Assembly (NCBI RefSeq): GCF_000026945.1
Contig: NC_012862.1
Span: forward strand, 1,232,501-1,296,500
Origin: Candida dubliniensis CD36
Taxonomy: Eukaryota; Ascomycota; Pichiomycetes; Serinales; Debaryomycetaceae
Direction of reading: 5' to 3'
DNA length: 64,000 nucleotides
Shown here: positions 11,283 to 21,763 of the stretch, piece by piece
Position numbering within the stretch: the stretch's first letter is position 1
Layout: each line of letters opens with the position of its first letter
Notes under the pieces: model-generated
Told to the model about the DNA's origin: nothing
The model's database searches: none
Seen by the model: only the letters and a program-made list of their open reading frames with translations
Made by a program: the position numbers and the translations under genes

Positions 11283-11979
11283 ACAAAGAATAAAGCTACT
11301 ACCATATGCAATATTTTACCACACATAATTTACTATACACCAGAAGTAAGCGTTATAAGCAATATCTGATAGTATGTTGAAGTAAAACAAACTTAGAATA
11401 GAATCTTCGTTTCGCTTATATAACCTTTGTTTTTGCAATTACAAATATAGCCAGTGAGGTTTATTTGATTAGTAAGGTCAACACCCCCTAGGCACACATT
11501 ATCTCTTGATAAACTAAAAACAGAATTGTACTAGGTGAGTGTATGTGGTAATATCCAAAGGATGTTAGTGCCTTTGTTACAGTTAATTGCTGTTGAGGAT
11601 AAGCATTTATGGATTGTTTTCTGTGTGTATACGAATATGCGGAGATAGTAGATCTGGGAAAATGAGAATATCCACAGCAATAAACAATCCCGCTCTGATT
11701 TGTAACTCTTCATTTTTTTTTTTTTTTTGATGCCGCACCCAATTGATAAGCTTAGATATAGAATTCTCGTAATATCAAATACAAACTCTTGCTAAAAGTA
11801 CTCTAGCAGTAATGTTGTCATTTTACTTAATCAACCACAATTAATTCACATTTAGAACACTTGTTTTAGACCACACCACTCGATCTGTCCCTCTTTTTTT
11901 TATTATTATTTATAGAAGACTGGTATTCTTAGCTTTTTTTTTTGTTTTTCTTTGTTTATAACAAATTGTCCAGCTCCCT

Positions 11980-13767
11980 ATGACATCAGTGGAACCAGAT
12001 ATTGAAAGTGAGGCATTATTAGAAACGGCAGCCAATGATGCCTATCAAGCAATCGTCGAAGAAGAAGAACTGGATAACTCATCACAAGATGAGGACGTTG
12101 TTTGGTTAAGAGAACAAATTGAAAACAATAAAGCAATCTCATGGATCAATCGTCCGTCAGTTTATATTCTTGGATTAGTGATTTGTATTTTCATGATTGC
12201 CTTAGCTTCTACTATAGGAGTTAAGCAAATTATCCTTTTTAAATTAGCTTGTAATACAGTAGCTAATTCTAAAGGTTATTGTGATCCTATTGATACTCAA
12301 GTATTAGTTTCTTCATATGAAATGTATTCTATGGTTGGTGGTACTTTAGTTTCCTTAATCCCTGTGGCTAAAGCTGGAGAATTAAGTGATATATATGGTA
12401 GGAAACCTTTTTTCATTGCCATGTTTGTATCGGCAACAACATCTCATTTATGTTCATATCTTATATTCCATCATTATAATACTTTCCCATTTAAATCATT
12501 ATTAGCAGCACAATGGATTTCTTCAATGTGTGGAGGGACGATTATGGTACCTGCATTAATTGGATCATATATTTCTGATATTGTGGAATCTCAAGGAAGA
12601 ATTTATGCCTTGGGTTTAGGAATGTCATCACTTTTCATTGGTCAATCATTAGGACCAATATTTGGTAATTGGATAAGTTCAATAGGTAAACATTTAAATC
12701 AAGAACCAGAAACTATTATTATTAGGGCTATTACTAGTTCATCATCTATTCTTCCTAGTGAATTTTTCTTATTGAAAATAGAAATCATTATTGATATAAT
12801 TATTTGTATTTATGTCATTACATTATTCCCAGAATCAAGAAATGCCAAAGCTCGAGCAAAATCAAGAGCCAATTCAATAGCTTCTTCTAATTCAAGCGCA
12901 AGAGGTGTTGTTGCTTTTAGTGGTGGTGGTGGTGGTGATGCTGCTGATCAATTACAAGAATTAAATAACCAACAATTGACTACAACAAGAAGTAAATTGA
13001 GTATTTTTTTCAATATTTTCTCCCCTTTGGTCATATTAACTTATCCTAATAGTTTAATCAATGAAAATAGTAAACATCGGGCGTCACAATATAGATTTGT
13101 TGTTATATCATTGATTATATCTCAATGTATCAATATGATGACGATAATGACTCTTGGTCAAATTTTAATCCAATATGGGATATTTGTATTTGATTGGTCT
13201 AGTCAAGATGTTGGTAATTTATTAACTGTTTTAGCATCAACAAGAGCTATTATATTGATTGTTATATTACCAATTTTCCAAAATAAAATCCTTAAAAAAA
13301 TTTTCAAATTTAAAGTATTGAAAAAACAATTAGATATGATTGATTATTCATTAATGTTAATTGGATATCTGGTAGATTTTATTTTTTTGATATTATTAGT
13401 ATATACTAAATCAACTACTCAAGTATTAACTTTAGGAGCATTTTATTCAGTTGGTTCAATAGCCCATCCAACAACTCAATCAACATTATTGAAATTTTAT
13501 CCAACTTCGAAGACTGGAGTGGTGTTTGGTGCTAATACTTTATTACATAATATAGTTGGAGTCGTAGCACCAGTTATGATTATGAATTTTTATTCTAAAA
13601 CTTTGAAGAATGGTTGGCCTGGAGCAGTATTTGTTTTATATTCTTTATTGGTATCGATTATCATTATTCTTGTTGTTGTTAGTAAACGAGTATTGAAATT
13701 AGATGTCAATACTACTGATGAAAGATTGATTCGAAGTAATTCTTCAGTTTCATTAGCAAGATCCTAA
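11980..13767 (+). CDS. Major facilitator superfamily transporter
   Basis: This is a predicted 12-segment membrane transporter of 595 aa; the substrate is unknown. An acidic cytosolic N terminus (about 65 residues) precedes the first helix (VYILGLVICIFMIALAST). MFS motif A is clear after the second helix (GELSDIYGRKPFF, about residues 128-140). A long central loop at about 290-345, Ser/Gly/Asn-rich, separates the two six-helix halves. The second half has several hydrophobic segments and the conserved-looking block HPTTQSTLLKFYP. The tail is short and Ser-rich. The type resembles fungal MFS proteins of the TetA/SLC46-like group, not the sugar porters, since no PESPR motif is seen. One in-frame CTG (12070-12072) is Ser if the CTG code applies. 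It converges with GPI1, with 19 bp between the stops. Confidence 0.85.
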   Translation: MTSVEPDIESEALLETAANDAYQAIVEEEELDNSSQDEDVVWLREQIENNKAISWINRPSVYILGLVICIFMIALASTIGVKQIILFKLACNTVANSKGYCDPIDTQVLVSSYEMYSMVGGTLVSLIPVAKAGELSDIYGRKPFFIAMFVSATTSHLCSYLIFHHYNTFPFKSLLAAQWISSMCGGTIMVPALIGSYISDIVESQGRIYALGLGMSSLFIGQSLGPIFGNWISSIGKHLNQEPETIIIRAITSSSSILPSEFFLLKIEIIIDIIICIYVITLFPESRNAKARAKSRANSIASSNSSARGVVAFSGGGGGDAADQLQELNNQQLTTTRSKLSIFFNIFSPLVILTYPNSLINENSKHRASQYRFVVISLIISQCINMMTIMTLGQILIQYGIFVFDWSSQDVGNLLTVLASTRAIILIVILPIFQNKILKKIFKFKVLKKQLDMIDYSLMLIGYLVDFIFLILLVYTKSTTQVLTLGAFYSVGSIAHPTTQSTLLKFYPTSKTGVVFGANTLLHNIVGVVAPVMIMNFYSKTLKNGWPGAVFVLYSLLVSIIIILVVVSKRVLKLDVNTTDERLIRSNSSVSLARS

Positions 13768-13786
13768 TGCATTATAGAAATGTATA

Positions 13787-15727
13787 TTATTGTTTGACAA
13801 ATTTCCAAATATTTATAGTTTCACTATATTCTTGTGGTAACATTAAATAATGAAATTTTAAATTATTATCATATTTAATTTTAACAATTTGTCCTAATAA
13901 AAATTTCCACAATATTGAATCACGGAAATTTTTTGCTCCTCTAAATAATTTTATAAAATTAATGAAAATCTCTTGATAAGTTAATGATTTATTAGATAAT
14001 TTTAAAATTGTCATTCCTTGATAAAATCTTATAAATTCAAATTTAATCCCACCTTGTAATCTTTTAGAATTTTTCAATTTTAACAATATAACAAATAATG
14101 GAATAAAACAAATTATAATTTGTAAATTTTCTAATAAATTAAATGACATTAAAATTAATAAATGCATAATGAAAAATACAAGATAAAATGCAAATACCGT
14201 CGGTAATAAAAAAATCATCATCATAAATAATAATGTCCCCAATAATAATTGATCAATTTCAAAATTAGAATTATCATTAGCACAGTTGGTGTTACTATCA
14301 AGTTCATAATTATTTAAATTATCAATTCTATTTCTTAAAACATTATATTTTTTACCACGAAATAATTGAAATAATGATTTGATGATTTCTAATTGACGTC
14401 GATATATTTTAGCTGAACAATAATAAAATCCATAAATATGTAACGTGATTAAATTAATCCCATCAATTAAAAAACTCAATAAAAATGAACAACCTCCATA
14501 ATAACATAATACTTTAAGTATTTTGTCGATCAATAAAATATAATTGAAAGAATCACTGCTATTTCTATCAAGTTTCATGACAATAGTTTGACAAAATCCA
14601 ATTGTCCAAATATATAAATCTCCTAAAAATTTCCCTAAATCAGTATTCAATTTAAACCCTGCAGGATTTTCCGTTGATATCCAAGTAATCAATTTCATTA
14701 ATTCCATAAATAAATATTTTTCCATAATTGTCAATCGAATAAATTTAATAATTGATTCGAAATTATCCATTATCACATGATATAATGTCACGCCTATTAA
14801 AATATCATTGAAAATTAACCAAATTGAATTATATAAATTAATATAATTAGAATTATTAATATTTAAATTATCATTAAATATAGGTAATTTTAAAGAATTT
14901 TCCGAATATAAAATATTTTTATCATAATAATAACATAAAAATTGAGTTGGGAAATAATTAAATTGTTTTAATCGTAAGTCTAATTGACGGAAAACTCGAG
15001 ATATCCCCACTAAACTTAATCCATCATAATCTGATTTCAAATTTAAAACTTTATAATTGATAATTGTTATCAATATTATTAACAATTTTTGAATAAATAT
15101 AATTATTGGGATAATGATGTTTTGAATAATGAAAAAATTGAATTTTTGGGGGGTTAATGCACTAAATGACCGATTTGAATGGAATCGTTTATATAATAAT
15201 CGATTTCGATATAAATGATTGATTTTATCAAGCACTAAATCATCCGATATGAAACTTTGATTCTTATTAGTGGCGTGGAGTTTTTGATATTCAAATTGTT
15301 TTAGTTTGTCAAATAATGGATAATCTTGACATTTTTCTAGTCTTGGTCCCATAGATTGTAATAATATTGGTGTTATTGAAAAATATTCTAAATTTTGAAA
15401 ATTAGGAGGATCAAAATAAATTAAATATGAAGTTTGATGTTGATTTATTAATAATTGATTGACATTGTCATAAATCAAATGTAAATCATAATAATTATCA
15501 CCTTCTTCCTGTTTTGGTGTCTTCTTGTTATGGTTATGGGTTCCAATTATTGTCAAATCTGATAATTCAGGAGGTAGTTTCAAATCCTTGTCATTAAATA
15601 CTAAACTGAAGACAATATAAATATTATTCAATTTATAACCTAACCAATAACCCTGATCTTGATAATGAGTTTTCAAATCATTAGGAAAATATATTTGTAG
15701 TGGATGGGCGGATTGAGTAGAATTCAT
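13787..15727 (-). CDS. GPI1: Gpi1/PIG-Q, GPI-GlcNAc transferase subunit
   Basis: This is a subunit of the ER GPI-N-acetylglucosaminyltransferase complex, which transfers GlcNAc from UDP-GlcNAc to phosphatidylinositol in the first step of GPI-anchor synthesis. The product is 646 aa from the ATG at 15727; the frame is open to 15769 but has no earlier ATG. The PIG-Q signature is in the C-terminal half: LFRGKKYNVLRNRID, then a dibasic-free loop, then FEIDQLLLGTLLF leading into a hydrophobic stretch ending LPTVFAFYLVFF. Several membrane helices surround it. An Asn-rich insert splits the signature (LNNYELDSNTNCANDN). The start overlaps the end of a small upstream ORF on the same strand by 47 bp in a different frame, which is unusual for yeast genes. 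Confidence 0.93.
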   Translation of the reverse strand: MNSTQSAHPLQIYFPNDLKTHYQDQGYWLGYKLNNIYIVFSLVFNDKDLKLPPELSDLTIIGTHNHNKKTPKQEEGDNYYDLHLIYDNVNQLLINQHQTSYLIYFDPPNFQNLEYFSITPILLQSMGPRLEKCQDYPLFDKLKQFEYQKLHATNKNQSFISDDLVLDKINHLYRNRLLYKRFHSNRSFSALTPQKFNFFIIQNIIIPIIIFIQKLLIILITIINYKVLNLKSDYDGLSLVGISRVFRQLDLRLKQFNYFPTQFLCYYYDKNILYSENSLKLPIFNDNLNINNSNYINLYNSIWLIFNDILIGVTLYHVIMDNFESIIKFIRLTIMEKYLFMELMKLITWISTENPAGFKLNTDLGKFLGDLYIWTIGFCQTIVMKLDRNSSDSFNYILLIDKILKVLCYYGGCSFLLSFLIDGINLITLHIYGFYYCSAKIYRRQLEIIKSLFQLFRGKKYNVLRNRIDNLNNYELDSNTNCANDNSNFEIDQLLLGTLLFMMMIFLLPTVFAFYLVFFIMHLLILMSFNLLENLQIIICFIPLFVILLKLKNSKRLQGGIKFEFIRFYQGMTILKLSNKSLTYQEIFINFIKLFRGAKNFRDSILWKFLLGQIVKIKYDNNLKFHYLMLPQEYSETINIWKFVKQ

Positions 15728-16022
15728 TGGCTGAATAACTATCACGACGTAAATATTGTGAACTATTATTTAGATTCTTATAAAATGTTTCACGATTAAG
15801 TAATTTAGTTGTTTGATTAATGTTAGGACTATTAGATGAAGATGAATGTGAATGTGAAGGTTCAATCTTTGCTGTCTTGATGGTTATAAAGGGATATCTG
15901 TTAATGAATAATGTTTCCACAAGGTATATAATAACGGCATATATGACCAAAAGAATGAATAATACCAAGAACAATCGTAGTAGTATGGAATCTTCAATAA
16001 ATGTAAAAGCTATATATTCCAT
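15681..16022 (-). CDS. Small single-pass membrane protein, unknown function
   Basis: This ATG-started 113-codon frame lies just upstream of GPI1 on the same strand and overlaps its start by 47 bp. I do not recognise the family. The predicted protein has a short N terminus, one strong membrane segment at about residues 14-36 (LLRLFLVLFILLVIYAVIIYLV), then a hydrophilic tail with a His/Ser repeat (HSHSHSSSS) and a Tyr/Arg/Ser-rich end (YLRRDSYSANEFYS). Composition and codon choice look like real coding sequence and not the low-complexity frames seen elsewhere. It may be an independent small membrane protein from a longer transcript, or a leader ORF that dampens GPI1 translation. A +1 shift inside 15681-15769 would fuse it to Gpi1, but no known slippery heptamer is present. 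Confidence 0.55.
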   Translation of the reverse strand: MEYIAFTFIEDSILLRLFLVLFILLVIYAVIIYLVETLFINRYPFITIKTAKIEPSHSHSSSSNSPNINQTTKLLNRETFYKNLNNSSQYLRRDSYSANEFYSIRPSTTNIFS

Positions 16023-18113
16023 ATGAAGCTATATCATTGGGTTGATAAATTGGAGAGAGGGTTTACCTGATGATGAGGATAGTTTTGCAAATGGGTTGTC
16101 CGTATTTAAAAACAGCCACGCCTAATGAAAAAAAAAAAAAAAAAATAACCCGAGAAGACACGCACACATATTATCTACGTCGTGCAAATTGATCAATCGT
16201 GTTATTCTTTTACACGAACAACCTGTTGTTGCAACCATAGCATTGACAACCAATGTTACGGCCAATCTGTAAGAGAATTACTCTAAACAAGTTAAACCTA
16301 GATAGTTAGCCAGGTAGTAATCTCTCCATCTATAAGTGTATGTCTAAATTAAACTTTGAGAAATAAATGCCTTGCACTGTTGCTGCTACTGATTTGGGTC
16401 AGATTATGCCACTCGGTGGCGATGTCTCAGTAACCTTAATGATAAGACTATCCTGTCAACTAATACAAGGTTTATTAATCAAATATAAACCTATGACGTA
16501 AATTGACTATCCTACAAAGGTAGAGCACACGACCTTAATTGAAACAGAACTACAACAACAACAAGAGTGATCTAATTGGGATCGAATAACCACTTTTTGT
16601 GTATAGTAAATGTCGATCAAATTCTTTACCAAGTCTAGCGGTTAAAGCGACAATTTCCAATTTATACCAAAAAATCAATGAAAACTTTCATCATATAAAC
16701 AAGAATTAAATGGGTAACGTCCTCAGTGACTTAAATGTGCCTTACAAGCCTTGGGATAGGTTTTCATTCATAGTTTTTAACTTTTACAAGGGTATTCAAT
16801 AAAGACTATATCTAGTTGTTGATTTAGTTTTGTGTTGTGTGACATGTTGCAGTTGCTTTAGTCTGTTTTTTTTGTATTTGTTTCATTGCATCGGATTTAA
16901 TCAAAAATTATAATAATAAATTACTATACGATGATGATGATGATGATTGCTGGAATTCTGTTTTTCCAAGAAAAAACTTAATGTTTATGTAGTATTGCTA
17001 TAGGTTTTCGTTGATAAGGGGGGGGAAGTAATTCTCTAACTCTACAACAACTTATACTATTGATACTAGTCCTTATTCAACAGTTAATTGAATGATAGAC
17101 CCTGGAATCCCATTATATAATGGCATTCCAGGACAAAATAAGTTTGGGCGGATAAAAATATAATTGTGGTTTATTGCGCGTCGTTTCATTTTAGTTACTT
17201 TGTGATTGTGGTTGGACCACTGCTGCTGAAGAAGAAGAAAGAAAAAAAATATCTCAAATTAGCACAATTTACACGACCAATTTAAATTTAACTAAAAAAT
17301 TTGTATGTCACGTTTCTCTTCTTATTTATTATTAAACTTCCTTCCTTCACTTTTTTACCACCCACCAATACCCACTCACTCATTCAGCAGAAAATTATAT
17401 ATAAATTTAGTGTTTGCCATTTTCAATTTTTATTACCAACCGTTGTCCCATTTTTTTTTTTTTACTTTCCTTCTTTACTATCTATTTATATACTAAAGTT
17501 TATCACATTTACAGTCATTTTAGTTTTATTTTTTAAGATTTAGAAAAGGAATCAATCTTTATTTATTTCATTACTAGTTATTTATTCCGCACATTTATAT
17601 ATATATATATTGATTTGAAATCCCTTTCTCATCCCTCATCCTACCTTACCCTACTCCCTTTCCCAAATTTACCCAACCATTTTTTATTTTTAATTTCAAG
17701 TATGTTTCCATGTTTTTTAGTTTCTACTCATTTCCCTTTTCAGGTTGTTTGAAATGTTGACGAATTTGCAACAGAAAAGTATAATAAGAATCAAGAGTTG
17801 ACAGATTTATTTTACACGGGTTTGGAAGATAAGTTTGCATTGTTCTAATTGTTTGTGTTATTTTCTTTTTTTTTTTCATCGTTGACTGTGCAAACTCCAC
17901 TAAATTCCAGATTGTTTAATAAATATCGTCAATCAACTATTGATAGCTCATCAAACAAGATTCTTTTTTTTTGCGGGTGGAAGTGGAAATTTGAATAACT
18001 CGTTCTGGTTTATACTAACATCTTTCTTTCTCTCTTTTGTCTAGTAAACTAATTTATTTTTCCTACAAACGTTACTTATATTAGATTATAATCTATTTAA
18101 TTTTATCCCATTT
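16023..18113. promoter_or_regulatory. Divergent intergenic region upstream of MAM3
   Basis: These 2.09 kb contain no supported gene. Positions 16200-16830 are of mixed composition and hold a TGTTG...CAACA-bounded stretch (16224 to about 16563) that looks LTR-like but lacks a target duplication. A 32-bp near-perfect palindrome lies at 17101-17132 (separate entry). From 17280 to the MAM3 start the plus strand is pyrimidine-rich, consistent with a long promoter and 5' leader. Confidence 0.55.
17101..17132. repeat. 32-bp near-perfect palindrome
   Basis: The outer arms CCTGGAAT / ATTCCAGG (17101-17108, 17125-17132) are exact reverse complements and the centre CATTATATAATG (17111-17122) is a perfect palindrome. 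Only one base pair of the whole 32-bp dyad (17109 against 17124, C with C) fails. There is no spacer. The function is unknown; it could be a dimeric protein site, a cruciform, or a footprint of a mobile element. Confidence 0.85.
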
Positions 18114-20396
18114 ATGTCCAAAAATAAACTATCTTCACTAGGTAATTATGCTACTACTACTACTGCCACCTCATCCATAAGTAGCAATACTTCTATTGCT
18201 AAGATTATTTTTGTTTTTTCAAACATTCTTAAATTAGTACAATCAATCCCCATTGGCCATATTAGTCATGGTGGCGATTATTCTACTGAAACCAAGAGAC
18301 CAGTATTAACTCCTGAAGAATTTTATATCAATTTATTTACTTCGATTTTTCTTGTTTTAGCTGGTGGTGTATTTGCTGGTTTAACTCTTGGGTTAATGGG
18401 ACAAGATGAAGTTTATTTAAAAGTTATTGCTCATAGTGGTGATTCAACTGAACGTAAACATGCTAAAAAAGTTTTACAATTGATCGGTAGAGGTAAACAT
18501 TGGGTATTAGTTACGTTATTATTATCTAATGTCATTACCAATGAAACTTTACCTATTGTGTTGGATCGTTGTCTCGGTGGTGGTTGGCCTGCAGTTGTAA
18601 CATCTACAGTGTCTATTGTTATTTTCGGTGAAATAATACCGCAATCCATTTGTGTTAGATATGGATTACAAGTTGGGTCATTATTTGCTCCATTTGTATT
18701 GGTTTTGATGTATATTATGTATCCGGTGGCTTACCCATGTGCCATGTTATTGGATCATATTCTTGGTGAAGATCATGGTACGGTTTATAAGAAATCGGGA
18801 TTGAAAACTTTGGTTACTTTACATAAAACCATGGGGGTGGAAAGATTGAATCAAGATGAAGTCACCATTATTAGTGCTGTTTTGGATTTAAAAGAAAAAC
18901 CTGTTAGTTCAATTATGACACCAATGGATAGAGTTTTCACTATGAGTGCTGATGCTTTATTGGATGAAAAAACCGTGGAAGAAATTTTTAATGCCGGGTT
19001 TTCTCGTATTCCAATTCATTTACCTAATGAACCAACCAATTTTATTGGGATGTTGTTAGTACGTGTTTTAATCAGTTATGATCCAGAGGATGCATTACCA
19101 GTTGCTTCATTCCCATTGGCAACTTTACCAGAAACTGGATTAGATACATCATGTTTGAATATTTTAAATTATTTTCAAGAAGGTAAATCTCATATGATTG
19201 TTGTTAGTGAAAACCCAGGGGAACCAACTGGTGCAGTTGGTGTTTTAACTTTAGAAGATGTCATTGAAGAATTGATTGGTGAAGAAATTGTTGATGAATC
19301 TGATGTTTATATTGATATTAATAAAAATATTAAAAGAAAACATCCTGGACCTTTGGCTAAAAGAAATTTGACGTCTTATTTACATACCTTATATCAAAGA
19401 AATTCTTCAAGTAATCCAAATTCAAAAAGAAATTCGATTGATTCATCAGTTCAACGAAATGGAAATGGTGGAAGAATTTCACCACCTTTGGATATTAGTG
19501 AAAGATTAAGACAAGGTTCTGAATCGAGTCAAATAACATACACAACAAATAATAATAACACCAAAAACCGTAAACAAGATCAAAATGAAGTGACAACAAC
19601 TGCTGGTGTTGGAACTGGATCTGGGTTACCTGCATCTAAATGGAAACCTAAGAATCCTGCTTCAAATCCATTAGAAACGAAAAAGAAATTTGTTACCATT
19701 AAAAGACCTGATCAAGATAAAATAGAGTCGATGAAAAAAATCACTTCTCCTAAATTAGTGCCGACACAAGTTGGAACCATTTATTCTACTGAAAAGGGGG
19801 CATTAGAAGAAGCTCAAAGAAGATCATTAGATGAAAGAGAACATGGTCCTAAATTTTTGATGCCAATGGAAAGCGAAGGTGATGTATCAGAAATTAATAA
19901 TAATAATAATCCACAAAGCTATCATGGTGAAAATGGTTCTCATCATCATATTGATATTCCAATGAACGGTAATGCTAGCCATACTAATCAATCAAATGGT
20001 AGTGAGAATATTGATATACCGATTCCAGAATATCAAGAATCAAGATCTTATAAGACAGGAGGTATTGTTGAATCAGTTGTTAATGTTCAAGGGGTTCTGA
20101 AAGTTATTATTGAGAATGTTACTGATGTTGATGATGATGATGAAGTTCATGGTGAAGATGAAATTGCCTTAGCTATTGAAAATTTGGCATCAAATGATAA
20201 GAAACACAAATCGAAGAAATCTAAAAAACTGAAAAAGAAACTGAAAAAATCACCAAGTTCTACTTTGAAATCAGTTACTACTAGTTTAGAATTAGGAGAC
20301 GATGATGATGAAACTGATGAACAAACTCAATCATTACTTCATAGTGGTAATGGTAGTAGAAATTCTTCAATTGGAAGTAATAATAGCAGCAAATAG
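18114..20396 (+). CDS. MAM3: Mam3-like CNNM/DUF21-CBS membrane protein
   Basis: This is a vacuolar/endomembrane protein of the CNNM (DUF21 plus CBS pair) family; the yeast member affects metal sensitivity and mitochondrial morphology. The product is 760 aa. A hydrophobic N-terminal segment (about 28-45) is followed by the DUF21 domain at about 75-245, with [31 protein letters not shown] and [15 protein letters not shown] motifs. A CBS pair follows at about 265-400 ([41 protein letters not shown]). The remaining roughly 350 residues are a disordered Ser/Asn-rich tail with a Lys-rich patch ([14 protein letters not shown]) and acidic runs. In-frame CTG codons occur at 20097, 20229 and 20241, all in the tail, so reassignment to Ser would not disturb the core. 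Confidence 0.93.
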   Translation: MSKNKLSSLGNYATTTTATSSISSNTSIAKIIFVFSNILKLVQSIPIGHISHGGDYSTETKRPVLTPEEFYINLFTSIFLVLAGGVFAGLTLGLMGQDEVYLKVIAHSGDSTERKHAKKVLQLIGRGKHWVLVTLLLSNVITNETLPIVLDRCLGGGWPAVVTSTVSIVIFGEIIPQSICVRYGLQVGSLFAPFVLVLMYIMYPVAYPCAMLLDHILGEDHGTVYKKSGLKTLVTLHKTMGVERLNQDEVTIISAVLDLKEKPVSSIMTPMDRVFTMSADALLDEKTVEEIFNAGFSRIPIHLPNEPTNFIGMLLVRVLISYDPEDALPVASFPLATLPETGLDTSCLNILNYFQEGKSHMIVVSENPGEPTGAVGVLTLEDVIEELIGEEIVDESDVYIDINKNIKRKHPGPLAKRNLTSYLHTLYQRNSSSNPNSKRNSIDSSVQRNGNGGRISPPLDISERLRQGSESSQITYTTNNNNTKNRKQDQNEVTTTAGVGTGSGLPASKWKPKNPASNPLETKKKFVTIKRPDQDKIESMKKITSPKLVPTQVGTIYSTEKGALEEAQRRSLDEREHGPKFLMPMESEGDVSEINNNNNPQSYHGENGSHHHIDIPMNGNASHTNQSNGSENIDIPIPEYQESRSYKTGGIVESVVNVQGVLKVIIENVTDVDDDDEVHGEDEIALAIENLASNDKKHKSKKSKKLKKKLKKSPSSTLKSVTTSLELGDDDDETDEQTQSLLHSGNGSRNSSIGSNNSSK

Positions 20397-21763
20397 GAGA
20401 GGTGGTCAGGTCTGCTAATAGCATGATTGTCGATATATTTTTTCTCATCTTACATACCAAGATTTAAGTATTAATAGGTTTTTTTTTTTTTTTTTGTTTG
20501 TAAATGTTTGTCTTTTTTGTTTAATTGTTGTGTGTTTTTGTACTATTGTTTTCAGAATATATAATTATTTAACTGCTTTTATAATATAATTCGTTATTAT
20601 TCCAAACAAGCAATTTCGATGTAAAGAATATTAACAAGAGATTGATTGGAACACCTTAAAAGTTAGTCCTCCTCATAAACCAAGAATATTTCTGTGTAAG
20701 AAACTTTAATTATGATGCAATTATGGCTAACCTGGTGACAGCGATGACAGAACAACCGATAAAAGAGTGTTGGTTTATCGTCTTTTGATTTATGTCAAAC
20801 TTCTGACATCAAAAAACAGTATTGTGTCATCATTACTAGTTCTACCTACAACAACCTGCCAGTTTTGTCATGACGAAAGAAAATGAAAAAGGCGCTTTTA
20901 GTTTGTCTACAAAAAAAAGATCCCACCCCCTTTCTTTCAGCAACGCTTGAAATGAATTGAATAAGTAAACGTGGGAGCCTGAGTTCTTAAATAAAAAACT
21001 TAGCTAATTGTAATACTAAGTTTGGTTTTGGGGTTCAACCACAACTCTTAGTTAATCAAATGTATAACAAGTGTTTCATAATCAAGAGTGTATTCGACAA
21101 ATTCTTTTAAGAGAAGATAGATTATTGGATGAACGGATGTAGGGCAATAATATAAATTTCCAACTTTATTGGTTATAGGCAACTAATTATAACAATGCAA
21201 GGAATGTTGCTAGTAGTTACTCCTATTGTTAGTCATCAAAGACACAGTAACCGTCAAAATGTAGGTGTCTTTTTTTTTTTTATTCCCGTTTGTTCCCACC
21301 CCGCCACCCCACACCAAGCTGAAAAGATGGCCTTGTACCAGTTCTCATTGCTTCGCCCCAATTCTTGTTTTTCCTCTGCCCTGAAAAATATTCTTCCACC
21401 GCCACTTCCACCATCTGTTTTTTTTTCCGAGTTTGGAAATTACTTGCATTGGAACGAACGAAAAAAAAAGAGACAAATTTTCTTCTTCTTCAACTTCTTT
21501 CCAACATTACACTACTAATAATAATTTTTATTCAACGAATTTCGTTTCTAGAAAATAACTAACATACACACACTTACAAGAACCTATTATTATTACTTGG
21601 AATTATAATTAGTATTAACAAATTGTATTTCATTCATTCATTCATTCATATACTTAATAGTTTCAATCTTATAGGGATAATCATTAGTTTATACACACCC
21701 ACCCACATACATACATACATACATAGGATACATTTTTCCTATGGATCGAGATTTATTTCCCAC
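20397..21763. promoter_or_regulatory. Intergenic region upstream of the HAL-type kinase gene
   Basis: These 1.37 kb have no gene I can support. There is a T-run at about 20480-20496 in the MAM3 3' region. Positions 21620-21725 are microsatellite-like (ATTC and CATA repeats) and probably lie in the 5' leader of the kinase mRNA. Open frames at 21195-21562 are rich in homopolymer-coded Phe and Ser and are not convincing. Confidence 0.5.

Larger units (their letters stand above)
10927..11979. promoter_or_regulatory. Divergent promoter region between RPS0 and an MFS gene
   Basis: This is a 1.05-kb divergent intergenic region with no gene. The RPS0-proximal half holds a perfect 12-bp inverted repeat (11104-11135) and a Tbf1/Cbf1-like cluster (11241-11282), listed separately. 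The MFS-proximal part is AT-rich with T-runs at about 11715 and 11935, close to the start codon. Confidence 0.6.

Noticed and set aside
16224..16563. Possible solo LTR (TGTTGTTG ... CAACAACA) in the MAM3 upstream region
   Set aside because: The ends look right, but flanking pentamers do not match and I see no second copy in the window. A repeat-library search would decide.
20743..20815. Possible box C/D snoRNA (GCGATGA ... CTGA) after MAM3
   Set aside because: The C box departs from consensus and the flanks cannot form a terminal stem.
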